This document shows, one piece after another, positions 1-8,743 of a stretch of DNA of 44,053 nucleotides (the first letter of the stretch is position 1; every line of letters begins with the position of its first letter). A program made the translations under genes and the position numbers. This DNA is from Treponema sp. (lineage in GTDB: Bacteria > Spirochaetota > Spirochaetia > Treponematales > Breznakiellaceae). The notes under the pieces were generated by a model, which did no database searches, was not told where the DNA came from, and was given only the letters and a program-made list of their open reading frames with translations. Location: the NCBI GenBank assembly GCA_031278715.1, contig JAITJW010000013.1, forward strand, positions 1 to 44,053. Direction: 5' to 3'.

Positions 1-19
1 CCCCCCCCCCCCCCCCCCC
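1..19. repeat. Homopolymer run of 19 C at the window edge
   Basis: Nineteen consecutive C residues open the window and are followed at once by AT-rich coding sequence. The run is in frame with the phosphatase fragment and would read as prolines, which is implausible inside that protein. It may be a contig-end or gap artefact, or a real poly-C tract. Nothing in the window decides between these. Confidence 0.9.
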
Positions 20-758
20 ATTCTCATTAGTATTTCATGATATTGGCTGGAATATATTACATTCCTTTACATATAATTATGGACTGAATTTTGTTGGAGC
101 TGGATTGGAAACATTGGTATTGATAGCAACGGAAGTTGATTGGAATTGGAGGAATGTTTCATATAATAATACATGGTTATCAAATATTGGACGACCAGGT
201 TTATATATTGGTTATACCGTTCCTGTTATAACGCCAATTACAACATATATAATTGGCAGGGCTATGAAAGATGAAAAATTACAAATAACAAGTTTTGCCT
301 TAATGCAAACACTTATGTTAACATTGGCTATACAAACACCATTAAAAATGATAACAGGCAGAACTTTACCGGGGATTGTTACGGAACTTGATCATACGAG
401 GAATTCACGAAGTGATAATTTTAGTGATGAATTTAATTGGTTTAATAAAAATTTTATTGGCGGTTGGCCTAGTGGCCATACGGCAAATGCTTTTGCTGCC
501 GCAGCAACAATATCAGAAATTTACAATGACAAATTTTTGCTAAAATTAGGTTTGTATTCATATGCATTCTTAATTGGCTTTGGGACTACATTGGATGTAC
601 ATTGGGCATCAGAAGCTATAGCCGGTGTATTAATAGGCTATGCAATAGGAAAATCTGTTGGAAAAAGTTTCAGTAAATTATTGGAAAATAAAAGAGATAG
701 CGAACGTTTCTCTTTTTATTATTCTCCCAATACAATAGGAATAATAATAAAAATTTAA
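18..758 (+). CDS. PAP2-family membrane phosphatase, 5'-partial
   Basis: Likely membrane-associated phospholipid/undecaprenyl-pyrophosphate-type phosphatase of the PAP2 superfamily. The frame is open from the poly-C edge, so the true start lies outside or is lost; the first possible internal start is a TTG at 105 without a clear ribosome binding site. The three PAP2 signature blocks appear in order: KMITGRTLPG (block 1, variant of KxxxxxxRP), PSGHTANAF (block 2, SGH) and DVHWASEAIAG (block 3, His kept, with Glu where Asp is usual). Hydrophobic stretches lie between them. The gene is very AT-rich with A/T-ending codons, unlike the GC-rich genes from 1044 onward, which suggests recent transfer or a different source sequence. 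Family call fairly sure; substrate unknown. Confidence 0.75.
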   Translation, partial: PFSLVFHDIGWNILHSFTYNYGLNFVGAGLETLVLIATEVDWNWRNVSYNNTWLSNIGRPGLYIGYTVPVITPITTYIIGRAMKDEKLQITSFALMQTLMLTLAIQTPLKMITGRTLPGIVTELDHTRNSRSDNFSDEFNWFNKNFIGGWPSGHTANAFAAAATISEIYNDKFLLKLGLYSYAFLIGFGTTLDVHWASEAIAGVLIGYAIGKSVGKSFSKLLENKRDSERFSFYYSPNTIGIIIKI

Positions 759-768
759 GATAGAGCTA

Positions 769-793
769 TTCCCAAAACTTCAGTTTTTGGGAA
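769..793. terminator. Stem-loop after the phosphatase gene
   Basis: Nine-base perfect inverted repeat TTCCCAAAA / TTTTGGGAA with a seven-base loop, 10 bases after the phosphatase stop. There is no strong T run after it on the plus strand, so it is a possible terminator or a small REP-like element. Confidence 0.45.
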
Positions 794-825
794 AGCCTCG
801 ATATAAAAGAAAAAACGTCGTATAA

Positions 826-1038
826 CAGGCGGTAAAGCGGCGGCAGGCGGCGTTGGCTGCCTCTTATGCCAGCAGGCGGACAAAAGTGGCACGGGCCTAT
901 CTGGGCAGCAACAATTATGTGTCCGCCAGTTCTGAGGTATTTTTTAACGACCCCGATGATTACCGGTATATTTTCCCCTGTATGACTCGTAGCATTACTA
1001 CGGTGATAGACCACTTTGAGGAATACCTGGAAGAATAG
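826..1038 (+). CDS. Small unrecognised reading frame, possibly a gene remnant
   Basis: Open frame after the TAA at 823. Possible starts are the TTG at 853 or none at all; no ribosome binding site is visible. It would encode about 61 residues from 853, ending in an acidic segment HFEEYLEE. Composition is intermediate between the AT-rich segment before it and the GC-rich nif-like genes after it. I recognise no family. It ends 5 bases before the stop of the convergent NifK-like gene. The lack of a start and the abrupt left boundary fit the 3' remnant of a larger gene lost at the junction between the AT-rich segment and the chromosome. It could also be non-coding. Confidence 0.3.
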   Translation, partial: QAVKRRQAALAASYASRRTKVARAYLGSNNYVSASSEVFFNDPDDYRYIFPCMTRSITTVIDHFEEYLEE

Positions 1039-1043
1039 TGCCT

Positions 1044-2354
1044 TTACGGAAGTACGTACCTCAATCCGTTAAGTATCTGTTCAAGGAGGAACAGGGCCCC
1101 CTGTTCCCCCAGGAAGGATTTCTCGGTTACATCAACGTAACTGAGGGAAGGCATGGCAATTTCAATGCCGCAGAACCGCTGCCCTTCAAGGCGCAGGGCG
1201 GCGATGGTGTTTGCATCGGCAAAAAGCAGATGGCAGGGGGAACTGATGACGGAACTTGTCAGGGCGCCGCCCCGGTTAATCGAATCGAGGTAAGTTTTCA
1301 ACCGGGGAACAAAGGGGCTTTCCCCTTCATCGTTGAGGGAGATCGCCTGGGGGATCATGCCCAGGTAGGAACTAAGCCACCTGGTCAGGGTATAGGCCGT
1401 GGAAGCTTCGGCCTTGACTGAAAAAAGCGCCCCTTTGGGGAACCCCAACATTCTGGTAAAACGGGCCAGGAAACGGTAGGCCCGCGCACGGGCCTCTCCG
1501 GTACGTTCCAGCGCCGGGGAAGGGTCCATGTCCAGGGCGGCGCAGACCTGCCGGAGGAAGCCCTCGGTGGCGTCGAAACCCACCGGCGGACCGGCTTCCA
1601 CAATAAGCGCCGGCGTGCCGTACTTGGCCCGGAGTTTCTCCGCCAGATACGCGCCGTATTCGGGGTAGACTGCCACGTTCAGCGCCGCCTGCCCAAGGCG
1701 GGTAAAGGATGCCGCATCGTCCCCTGCGCCGGGAACGTTGAGCGTTTCTATACCGCAGAGGCCCAGGAGCCGTTTCAGGGCATGGCGGTCGCCTTCGTGG
1801 TAGCGCTGGTAAATACCGAGACCCAGGAGATTCACGGTCCCCGCCCGCCGCGCTGTTCCCGGTAAGCCCGGCGGTCCGGCAAGGACATCTATAGCCGCGG
1901 CAAGGGCACGCTGGAAGCCCGCGCCGAAATTCCCGGAAAACCCCGCCGTTTCCAGGGCAAGGCAGGGCACCCCTTGCACGGTCCGTTCCAGAAAGCCGCT
2001 CAGATCATCTCCGATAAGGGCGGCGCCCGGAGAATTGACCAGGGCAATAAGCCCGTGGCCCTGTCCTGCTACCATGCGGAGCAGCCGTTCCAGTTTTTCC
2101 CGGCCCGAAAAAACATAATCATTACCGTCCAGGTATGTCGTGGGGATCCGGGGCATGCCGAAGTGGAATTCGCTGCGGAAGATCAGGGGATCCTGCTCAA
2201 AATTGTGCTGAAACTGACTCTCCGAAATGGCGCTGTGGTAAAATTTGCAGCCTGTGGGACCGTTGAGTACCGTACAGGAATCCCGTATCCCCTCCAGGGC
2301 AAAAAGCGCGCCGGAGAAACTGTCAGGCGTAATGTTTTCGGAAAAGGCCCTCAT
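1044..2354 (-). CDS. NifK-like subunit of a nitrogenase-like complex
   Basis: Nitrogenase component-1-type protein, about 436 residues. Start chosen at ATG 2354 ([10 protein letters not shown]), preceded by GGTGGAAGAAAG; an in-frame TTG at 2372 would add six residues. Family marks: ALFALEGI near residues 17-24, [11 protein letters not shown] around residues 31-41 (equivalent of the NifK HGxxGC block, Cys36), [12 protein letters not shown] (equivalent of the NifK STTC...IGDDL block but without Cys) and a C-terminal Rossmann-like half. Of the three NifK P-cluster cysteines only one (C36) is kept: the first position reads Asp/Ser, the third has lost Cys; an extra Cys is at 27. It overlaps the end of the NifH-NifD fusion by about 32 bases, so the two are translationally linked. 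A partner of the NifD-like half is inferred; the reaction is unknown. It is too short and lacks the N-terminal extension of true NifK. Confidence 0.85.
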   Translation of the reverse strand: MRAFSENITPDSFSGALFALEGIRDSCTVLNGPTGCKFYHSAISESQFQHNFEQDPLIFRSEFHFGMPRIPTTYLDGNDYVFSGREKLERLLRMVAGQGHGLIALVNSPGAALIGDDLSGFLERTVQGVPCLALETAGFSGNFGAGFQRALAAAIDVLAGPPGLPGTARRAGTVNLLGLGIYQRYHEGDRHALKRLLGLCGIETLNVPGAGDDAASFTRLGQAALNVAVYPEYGAYLAEKLRAKYGTPALIVEAGPPVGFDATEGFLRQVCAALDMDPSPALERTGEARARAYRFLARFTRMLGFPKGALFSVKAEASTAYTLTRWLSSYLGMIPQAISLNDEGESPFVPRLKTYLDSINRGGALTSSVISSPCHLLFADANTIAALRLEGQRFCGIEIAMPSLSYVDVTEKSFLGEQGALFLLEQILNGLRYVLP

Positions 2355-4527
2355 CTTTCTTCCACCCTTCAAGCAGATTCATGTTGAAAATTTCCGCCCA
2401 GCGCCGGGCCGGTACAAGGCCGCTGAAAAAGCCTGCCTCAGGATTGTAGCTTATGGTATCCTGGTAGACCGGCCCCAGATCTTCGGCGGAGGGAAAAGGC
2501 GAGAGCAGCAGATCCGGTTTTACCCGTGCTATATCGGCGTGTCGCTTATCCGGGTTGTAACTCAGTACCAGTTCTCCGATGGAATCCCCCAGTTCCGTGG
2601 TAAAAAGATCATCCTGGGAAAAAGAAAGGATCCCCACAAAAACTATTTTCATACCCGCATCCAGGGCGGTTTGGAGCGCCCAGTCTATATTCTGGGTAAC
2701 GGTGATGATCATGACCCGTTTGCCCTGGAGTTTCGGCCTGATACGTTCCAGTTCCACCTGGTACCGTTCCCGGTAACCGGCCAGTACGGCCTCTATCTGT
2801 TCCCCGCTCCGGTGAAATTTTTCCCCCAGGCGGCGGACCCAGAGGCTGGTGGCGGCAAAGCCGACGGGGAAGGGGTCGTCAAAAAATTCCGCGTCGTACT
2901 CTTTTTCAAGAAATTCGCGGATCGCCCTGCCCATATAATCCCCCCAGGCCAGGAGGTTGAGTTTTCCCCGCCTGAAATTCCGTATATCCTCCAGCGATGT
3001 TTCGCAGATAAAATGACAATTTACGCGTATGCCGAACTGGTCGAGAATCTCCTTCACCGCAGTAAAACTGCCGTGGAGGACATAGGTCTCCGCCTTTTCC
3101 GCCACGATGTTAACCGTGTCTTCCACGGCTTCCACGTTCCGGTCTATGAGGGCCCGTGCTATTTCAAAATACGCAAGAAGTATCCCCTGCAGGAAGTCTC
3201 CCTGTATGTTGCCGTCGGTACGGAGGGGAACGATCTTTGTGGTTTCATCCTCCAGGTCCAGTACCCGGTTTACGTTATCCCCGATGATACCTGCAGGGCA
3301 GGTGCTAAGCACAAAGAACACCCGGTTTCCGGCCTCTCCTCCGGTCCGGGTTTTGAGGGTTTGTATCCTGCCGCGCAGTTCCTCTATCCCGCCGAAGATC
3401 ATCACCCCTTCGCCCATATCCGAAGAAACAAGCGGCGGCGCGCTTGTGTAGGGTAGCACGATCCCCCGTTCCAAAAGGAAACGCCGGGGGGTGGATGTGA
3501 TCGTCTGGTAGGCGATATGGGCGCAACTGCGGGGCCCGTGGGCAATGCTGAGGCAGCCTGATATCTGGGTTGTTATGCTCATGGCGCCGTTAAACGCGCA
3601 GCCCATGAGCGGCTCCCGTGCCACGAGGCTCTTGGAAAAAATACCCGGAGCGGCCCCGTCCCCTTGAGGCGGCGCCGGAACTGCAGGGGGAGGGGAGGGT
3701 GGGGAAACGGTTCTTCCCTTCCGGCCCAGGATACGTTCTTCCAGTTCCTCGTCGCTTAAGGGCGAGGCCGGGTAAAGTTCCGTCTGGTTTTCGATCAGTT
3801 CCGCAAGGCTGAAAAACCGCCCGGCCAGTTCCGAATCGGGGTAGGCTTCCACAAGGCACTTTCCCCCGGCCTCGGAGAGGGAGAACAGATCGCTTCGGGG
3901 AAAAGACGCCGCCAGGGGAAGCCCCACGGCTTCGCAGAAACGGCGGATTCGCCGGTCTTCTTCCCCCAGGGAGCGGGAATTGAAAATAATCCCCCCGGCA
4001 CGGCCCTTCCGGTTCTGATCGTAATTCTTCAGACCCCGGAGTATGTTATTCGCCGCGTAGAGGGCCATAAATTCCCCGGAACTGACAATGTAAACCTTCT
4101 GCGCGTATTCACGTCGTATGGGTACGGCGAATCCGCCGCAGACCACATCCCCTAGTACATCGTAGATCGTAAGGTCGTAATGCCGGTCTTTGATCCCCAG
4201 GCGGCCTACGAGTTCAAAGGTGGTCAGAATACCACGCCCCGCGCAGCCTACCCCCGGTTCCGGTCCCCCGGCCTCAAGACAGTCAATACCGAAAGCCCCG
4301 GTACGGATTATGTCGGAAAGTCTGCACTGGTCCGGGCTTGTCTCTTTAAGGTAATCCAGCGCTGTGGTAAGAGGCTCCCCGTGAAGCAGGAGCCGCGTTG
4401 AATCGTGCTTGGGGTCGCAGCCTATCTGGAGTACCCGCTTCCCCCGTTTTGCCAGGGCCGCTGACACATTGGCGGCGATGGTAGACTTGCCTATCCCGCC
4501 TTTTCCGTAAATAGCAATCTCCGCCAT
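2323..4527 (-). CDS. NifH-NifD-like fusion protein (nitrogenase-like reductase plus catalytic subunit)
   Basis: One 734-residue protein. Residues 1-265 are NifH-like: Walker [10 protein letters not shown] (8-16), GCDPKHDST (36-44), and both Fe-S cysteines, Cys95 in GVGCAGRG and Cys130 in DVVCGGF, equivalent to the two ligand Cys of the nitrogenase iron protein; Arg98 matches the ADP-ribosylated Arg. Residues ~268-300 are a Pro/Ala/Gly-rich linker. Residues ~305-734 are NifD/NifE-like: Cys310 (MGCAFNG), Cys334 (HGPRSCAH) and Cys410 ([11 protein letters not shown]) fit the three cluster cysteines. I see no match to the FeMo-cofactor Cys and His of NifD. No nifB, nifE/N or other nif gene is nearby. 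Known non-nitrogen-fixing relatives include protochlorophyllide/chlorophyllide reductases, Cfb proteins and methylthio-alkane reductase; which, if any, this resembles cannot be told here. The single frame with a real linker argues against a sequencing fusion. Confidence 0.88.
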   Translation of the reverse strand: MAEIAIYGKGGIGKSTIAANVSAALAKRGKRVLQIGCDPKHDSTRLLLHGEPLTTALDYLKETSPDQCRLSDIIRTGAFGIDCLEAGGPEPGVGCAGRGILTTFELVGRLGIKDRHYDLTIYDVLGDVVCGGFAVPIRREYAQKVYIVSSGEFMALYAANNILRGLKNYDQNRKGRAGGIIFNSRSLGEEDRRIRRFCEAVGLPLAASFPRSDLFSLSEAGGKCLVEAYPDSELAGRFFSLAELIENQTELYPASPLSDEELEERILGRKGRTVSPPSPPPAVPAPPQGDGAAPGIFSKSLVAREPLMGCAFNGAMSITTQISGCLSIAHGPRSCAHIAYQTITSTPRRFLLERGIVLPYTSAPPLVSSDMGEGVMIFGGIEELRGRIQTLKTRTGGEAGNRVFFVLSTCPAGIIGDNVNRVLDLEDETTKIVPLRTDGNIQGDFLQGILLAYFEIARALIDRNVEAVEDTVNIVAEKAETYVLHGSFTAVKEILDQFGIRVNCHFICETSLEDIRNFRRGKLNLLAWGDYMGRAIREFLEKEYDAEFFDDPFPVGFAATSLWVRRLGEKFHRSGEQIEAVLAGYRERYQVELERIRPKLQGKRVMIITVTQNIDWALQTALDAGMKIVFVGILSFSQDDLFTTELGDSIGELVLSYNPDKRHADIARVKPDLLLSPFPSAEDLGPVYQDTISYNPEAGFFSGLVPARRWAEIFNMNLLEGWKKDEGLFRKHYA

Positions 4528-4606
4528 ACGTTTTTAGCGATCCTTGTGCCCGTTACATTATGAATCCCCTATATCCAGCCGAAAACCGGGGTTCAAAGGC
4601 GGCCTT

Positions 4607-4636
4607 ATTTTATGATGCGGGACTGTAGACATTCAA
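4607..4636 (-). promoter_or_regulatory. Possible sigma-70-type promoter of the nif-like operon
   Basis: On the minus strand TTGAAT (4631-4636) and TAAAAT (4607-4612) are separated by 18 bases, which would start transcription about 70 bases before the fusion gene. I see no clear sigma-54 -24/-12 element (TGGC...TTGC) in this gap, unlike many true nif promoters. Inference only. Confidence 0.35.
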
Positions 4637-4658
4637 GAGGGCGTACTATACTTGGAGC

Positions 4659-5384
4659 ATGAGGGGAGTTTTCCGGCGCCGTCTTTTTTTTGCCCTGGTG
4701 GTCTTGGCTTTGCCGGCGGGCCTGGGGGCCGGGGACATGGTGGAACCGGCGGCCGCGGAAACCGCTTTCACCGGCAGTTTTACCTGGTCGTTCCGGGGGA
4801 CCCTCATGATCTTCCCGGAGGAAAACGGTCCCGCATCGGGCGCTCCCATGCCCCTGCTGTCCGTCCCCGGTGCGGCTTTGGCGTACCGCTTCCGGGAGTC
4901 CTGTGAGGCGGAATTTTCCCTGGACCTGTACCTTACCCGCTACGGCTACGACTGGAAACTTGACCGGCCGGTACCTGTAGAGCTGGAAAACCGTTCCGCC
5001 TTTGTGCTTGGGGCCCTGGCCGGTGTGCGGCTGGGGGTGTATGTGCCCCTGGGCAGCCGGGGGATTCTGCGGATCTACGCGGGTCCGGCGGCGGATCTGC
5101 GTCTGGTGCTGCTTGCCGCGGACTTGAACGAATCGGATCTGATACCAAACGACCCTTCAGGCGCCCCCATGCAGACCAGCGCGGTACGGAATTATTTTTG
5201 GGCCGGGGGGCGCTGGTTTCTCCCTTTTGCAGGCGCCGGTTTTGATATTCCCGTAAATGACGATCTGCTTGTGGGGATCGACTTCCGGGTCTGGTTCCCG
5301 GTCTACCGTTGTTGGACCGGGGAGGATCTTCCCCCGCTGGAAGGCTGGCGCTTCGGTCCTGCGTTCAAAATTACGCTGCGCTAG
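4659..5384 (+). CDS. Predicted outer-membrane/periplasmic protein with signal peptide
   Basis: 241 residues, no family recognised with certainty. The N-terminus MRGVFRRRLFF followed by a hydrophobic stretch and an Ala-rich end (GLGAGD, then AAAETA) is a typical Sec signal peptide. The rest is rich in alternating aromatic/hydrophobic strands and ends in an aromatic-containing strand (FGPAFKITLR), the pattern of a small beta-barrel or OmpA/treponemal outer-membrane protein. The start ATG follows GGAGC with short spacing. It is divergent from the nif-like operon and convergent with the alpha-xylosidase; its TAG stop at 5382-5384 lies within the left arm of the hairpin at 5381-5457. Function unknown. 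Confidence 0.7.
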   Translation: MRGVFRRRLFFALVVLALPAGLGAGDMVEPAAAETAFTGSFTWSFRGTLMIFPEENGPASGAPMPLLSVPGAALAYRFRESCEAEFSLDLYLTRYGYDWKLDRPVPVELENRSAFVLGALAGVRLGVYVPLGSRGILRIYAGPAADLRLVLLAADLNESDLIPNDPSGAPMQTSAVRNYFWAGGRWFLPFAGAGFDIPVNDDLLVGIDFRVWFPVYRCWTGEDLPPLEGWRFGPAFKITLR

Positions 5385-5457
5385 CAGCCTGTTGCCCGAT
5401 TATTGGGCATGCTTGCGGCGATGCCGCTTGGCAGTTTGTTGCGCGACAGGCTGCTAG
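5381..5457. repeat. Long hairpin between convergent genes, with both stop codons in its arms
   Basis: Arm CTAGCAGCCTGT (5381-5392) pairs with ACAGGCTGCTAG (5446-5457), and an inner GCGGC/GCCGC stem can form around 5415-5427. The TAG stop of the plus-strand gene (5382-5384) and, on the other strand, of the alpha-xylosidase (5454-5456) both sit in the CTAG tips. It probably works as a two-way terminator. The arms match the dispersed motif AACAGGCTGYYAG found elsewhere in the window. Confidence 0.8.
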
Positions 5458-7790
5458 ACCTGTCCCCCCCATACCTCAAGCCCTTCCGGACTGTCCTTGA
5501 CATTGGCCGTCCTGCTGGCGGCGGCCCCGTCCTCGACAAGCACGCCGGCGCTGTGGACGCCTTGCAGCAGCAGTTTCCAGGGCTTGACTGCCCCCTCGTG
5601 CCGGGCGGTATAACTCTGCCCCCTGCGCTTTAAGGTAAAGCAGCTTTCCGGTATCCCCGAACCGTTGTAAACCGGCGCGGTGATGCTTGTCCCGTCGGTC
5701 TGTTCAAAAACATGGAAACAGATTTCATCGGCATAGTCGTAGTCAGGCCGTGTTGGGTTGTTTCCCAGGGGGATAACCGAGTTGGACCGGGCCAGGAGGG
5801 GAAGGCTGAAGTAACTATGCTGCTCTTTGCGCCACACGCCGCTGCTTTCAATACGTTCACCGCTTATGATATTGGTCCAGGTTCCCGCGGGGAGATAGTA
5901 CTCCAGCATCCCGGAAGGGCTGAAAACCGGGGCCACCAGGAGCGAATCCCCCAGCATGTACTGGCGATCCAGGCAGGCGCAGCCGGGGTCTTCGGGGAAT
6001 TCCAGAAACATGGCCCGCAGCAGGGGAAGCCCCTGGGTATGGGACTCCACCGCCAGGGTCCACAGGTAGGGCATTAACCGGCATTTAAGTTCCGTGAAGA
6101 AGCGCAGTACTTCCCCGGCCTCGTCGTCAAAATCCCAGGGTACCCGGTAACTCTGGTTGCCGTGGAGCCGGCTGTGGGAGGAGAGAAGCCCGAAGGCGCA
6201 CCACCGCTTAAAAAGGTCCGCGGTGGCGGTACGTTCAAAGCCGCCAATATCGTGACTCCAGAAGCCGAATCCCCCCAGGCCCAGGGAAAGGCCTCCCCGC
6301 AGGGTTTCCGCCATGGACTCGTAGGTGGCGGTACTGTCCCCGCCCCAGTGCAGCGGGAAACGCTGGCTTCCCAGGGTGGCGGACCGGGCAAAAACCACCG
6401 CTTCCCCTTTTCCACGTTCCTGTTCCAGCAGTTCAAATACTGTTTTGTTGTACAGGTAGGTGTAGTAATTGTGCATCCGTTGAGGATCGGAACCGTCGTA
6501 ATACACCACGTCCAGGGGAATACGTTCCCCAAAATCGGTCTTGAAGCAGTCAACCCCCATGTTAAGCAGTTCTCTTAATTTTCCTGAGTACCAGGCTGCC
6601 GCGGCGGGCATGGTAAAGTCTACTATGCCCATCCCCGGCTGCCAGCGGTCCCACTGCCATACATCGCCGTTGGGCCGTTTAAGCAGGTAGCCCTTTGCCC
6701 TAGCCTCGTCAAAAAGAGGGGATTTCTGGGCCACATAGGGGTTGATCCACACGCAGATCTTAAGACCCCGCCCGTGGAGCCGCTCCAACATGCCGGCAGG
6801 ATCGGGAAACTGTTCCTGGTCCCATTCAAAATCGACCCACCGGCAGCCCTTCATCCAGAAACAGTCAAAATGAAACACCCGCAGGGGTATCCGCCGTTCC
6901 GCCATTCCGTTGACAAAATGAGTTACCGTTTTTTCGTCGTAGTCGGTGGTGAACGAGGTGGAAAGCCAGAGTCCGAAGGACCATGCCGGGGGCAGGGCGG
7001 GCCTGCCGGTAAGGGCGGTATAACGGCGAATCACATCCTTGGGATCTTCCCCGGCGATGATGTAGTAGTCGATCATCTCCCCTGCTACGGAAAACTGTAC
7101 CGTACTGACCACTTCGCTGGCGGCCTCAAACGAGACTCTGCCGGGATTATTGACCAGCACCCCGTAAGCCCTGCCGGACAGGTAGAAGGGGATATTTTTG
7201 TAGGCCTGCTCACTTGCCGTTCCCCCGTCCTCGTTCCAGCAGTCAACGGACTGCCCGTTTTTGACAAAGGCCGTAAAACGTTCCCCCAGGCCGTAGATCG
7301 ATTCTCCCACCGTAATCGTGAGGTACTGGACCATATAGGTCCTCTCGTTTTCCACCGTAACATGCCCGCTGTGCCGTCCGCTGATAGATGTTATGGCCTC
7401 TGTTCCCCGGTAAAAAGAAACATTCCAGGATTTTTTTTCCACTACCGCCCGCAGGGTCTTTTCCCCGCTTCCTGTCCGCAGGGTCCAGGAATCCGGGTCC
7501 TCGTCAATGGTGGTATGCTCTGTCCTGTCCGCTGTAAGCGGGAATTCAGGTCCCCGTTCCCGTCCGCCCCTGTGGCGGTACATCCGTACCCGGATCACGC
7601 CGGCCAGGGGGGAGGAAAACTCCGTTGTAATCAGGGGGATACCCACTACCCGTTCCCCGGGCCGGGAAAGCTGCTGATTGGTTGTCCATACCGAAAGGGA
7701 ACCGTCCGCCGCTTTACTGTCGATGTTGTTGACCAGATTGATAGGATGTACACCTTTTCGTATCTCCCAATAGCCGTCTCTGAATTTCAT
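5454..7790 (-). CDS. yicI: Alpha-xylosidase, GH31 (YicI type)
   Basis: 778 residues, close to the ~772 of E. coli YicI and similar from end to end. GH31 retaining enzyme expected to release alpha-xylose from isoprimeverose and xyloglucan oligosaccharides, probably in the cytoplasm since no signal peptide is seen. Catalytic nucleophile Asp419 in CFKTDFGERIP and acid/base Asp485 in HWGGD (YicI D416 and D482, same offset of 3). WSHDIGGFE and GLLSSHSRLHG are the usual GH31 substrate-pocket blocks. Start ATG at 7790 has GGAGG five bases upstream. It lies 11 bases after the methylase gene on the same strand and may be co-transcribed. The family is certain; alpha-xylosidase rather than alpha-glucosidase rests on strong YicI likeness. 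Confidence 0.95.
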   Translation of the reverse strand: MKFRDGYWEIRKGVHPINLVNNIDSKAADGSLSVWTTNQQLSRPGERVVGIPLITTEFSSPLAGVIRVRMYRHRGGRERGPEFPLTADRTEHTTIDEDPDSWTLRTGSGEKTLRAVVEKKSWNVSFYRGTEAITSISGRHSGHVTVENERTYMVQYLTITVGESIYGLGERFTAFVKNGQSVDCWNEDGGTASEQAYKNIPFYLSGRAYGVLVNNPGRVSFEAASEVVSTVQFSVAGEMIDYYIIAGEDPKDVIRRYTALTGRPALPPAWSFGLWLSTSFTTDYDEKTVTHFVNGMAERRIPLRVFHFDCFWMKGCRWVDFEWDQEQFPDPAGMLERLHGRGLKICVWINPYVAQKSPLFDEARAKGYLLKRPNGDVWQWDRWQPGMGIVDFTMPAAAAWYSGKLRELLNMGVDCFKTDFGERIPLDVVYYDGSDPQRMHNYYTYLYNKTVFELLEQERGKGEAVVFARSATLGSQRFPLHWGGDSTATYESMAETLRGGLSLGLGGFGFWSHDIGGFERTATADLFKRWCAFGLLSSHSRLHGNQSYRVPWDFDDEAGEVLRFFTELKCRLMPYLWTLAVESHTQGLPLLRAMFLEFPEDPGCACLDRQYMLGDSLLVAPVFSPSGMLEYYLPAGTWTNIISGERIESSGVWRKEQHSYFSLPLLARSNSVIPLGNNPTRPDYDYADEICFHVFEQTDGTSITAPVYNGSGIPESCFTLKRRGQSYTARHEGAVKPWKLLLQGVHSAGVLVEDGAAASRTANVKDSPEGLEVWGGQV

Positions 7791-7801
7791 GGTATCCTCC
7801 G

Positions 7802-8659
7802 TCAGTCTTTCCAGTTCTTTATTAAAACTTCACCAACGTTGCCCCTGCCGGACGAATCCGAGTTGATGCATCTTTTGGCCTGTACGGGTATAATATCAAA
7901 AAATGTATGATCGTACAGGCCGCGGATATATTCCGTGTCGGCGTTGCTTAACAGGCATTTGCTTCCCCGTCCGGTCAGCGTTATCATGAGACCCCTAAGG
8001 CGTTCCTGTTCTCTTTCGGTAAAACCGTCCGCGTGGTAGTATGTAAAACCGGTCTTGCCGGGACTGTGGTAGGGCGGATCAAAATAAACAAAAGAATCCT
8101 CACCGGCCGTCATAACGGCGTCTTCAAAATCGCTGTTTAATATGCTGATTTCATGTTCGTTAAGGTAGCGGCTGATCTGCCGCAGTAGCGTTTCTTCACA
8201 TATTACAGGATTTGTGTATCTTCCGTAGGGCACGTTAAAAAACCCGTGGGAATTAACACGGTATAAACCGTTAAAGCAGGTCTTGTTAAGAAATATCAGA
8301 CGGGCCGCCTTTTCGGTACTGCCCAGCGCGTCAAATTTCCGGCTGTCCCGGTCCAAATTTCTGATTTTGTAAAAATATTCCCTGCTGTTTTTATCCTGAT
8401 GCTGCTTTAACAGTACAATAAGTTCTTCGACGTTTTCTTTTACCGCCGTGTATGTCAGCATCAGCTGGCTGTTACAATCGTTGATTACCGCTTTTGCCGG
8501 CAGCAGCTCGAAAAAAACGGCGCCCGCCCCTATAAAGGGCTCGTAGTAGGTGTAACGCTGTATGCCGGCAGGGAGGCATTTTTTTACTTCAGGCAGCAGT
8601 TGTCTTTTGCCGCCTGCCCATTTTAAGTATGGTTTGATTAAACGATCAGGTTTTGCCAT
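7802..8659 (-). CDS. dam: DNA adenine N6-methyltransferase (Dam/D12 class)
   Basis: 285 residues, the usual length for Dam/DpnM-type enzymes, which methylate adenine (often in GATC) with S-adenosylmethionine. Motifs in order: KWAGGKRQLLP (motif X, SAM pocket, ~14), EPFIGAGAVFFE (motif I), NKTCFNGLYRVN and YFDPPYHSP (catalytic motif IV). No restriction endonuclease lies beside it, so it looks like an orphan regulatory methylase, unless the unknown gene upstream (8740-9324) is a partner, for which there is no evidence. No strong ribosome binding site before the ATG. Target sequence not deducible. Confidence 0.9.
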   Translation of the reverse strand: MAKPDRLIKPYLKWAGGKRQLLPEVKKCLPAGIQRYTYYEPFIGAGAVFFELLPAKAVINDCNSQLMLTYTAVKENVEELIVLLKQHQDKNSREYFYKIRNLDRDSRKFDALGSTEKAARLIFLNKTCFNGLYRVNSHGFFNVPYGRYTNPVICEETLLRQISRYLNEHEISILNSDFEDAVMTAGEDSFVYFDPPYHSPGKTGFTYYHADGFTEREQERLRGLMITLTGRGSKCLLSNADTEYIRGLYDHTFFDIIPVQAKRCINSDSSGRGNVGEVLIKNWKD

Positions 8660-8730
8660 AAGGCCTGATGCTGTAAATACGGCGCTTGCAATGTATTATA
8701 GCTGCACTGCGCCGCTACGCCGGACAGCTG

Positions 8731-8743
8731 AACAGGCTGCTAA
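8731..8743 (+). repeat. Copy of the dispersed motif AACAGGCTGCTAA
   Basis: Thirteen bases matching AACAGGCTGYYAG with one mismatch. It overlaps the stop codon (complement of CTA, 8740-8742) of the unknown 194-residue gene. Without a nearby opposite arm it is a single half-site. Confidence 0.6.

Noticed and set aside
2245-3456. 403-codon plus-strand frame opposite the nif-like fusion
   Set aside because: It is the mirror of a well-supported gene, has no family likeness and no ribosome binding site.
1044-4527. True nitrogen-fixing nitrogenase
   Set aside because: No nifB, nifE/N or other cofactor genes are present, no FeMo-cofactor Cys/His match is seen in the D-like half, and the K-like subunit lacks two of three P-cluster cysteines.
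4528-4658. Sigma-54 nif-type promoter
   Set aside because: I could not find a TGGC-N8-TTGC-like element on the minus strand; only a sigma-70-like pair is seen.
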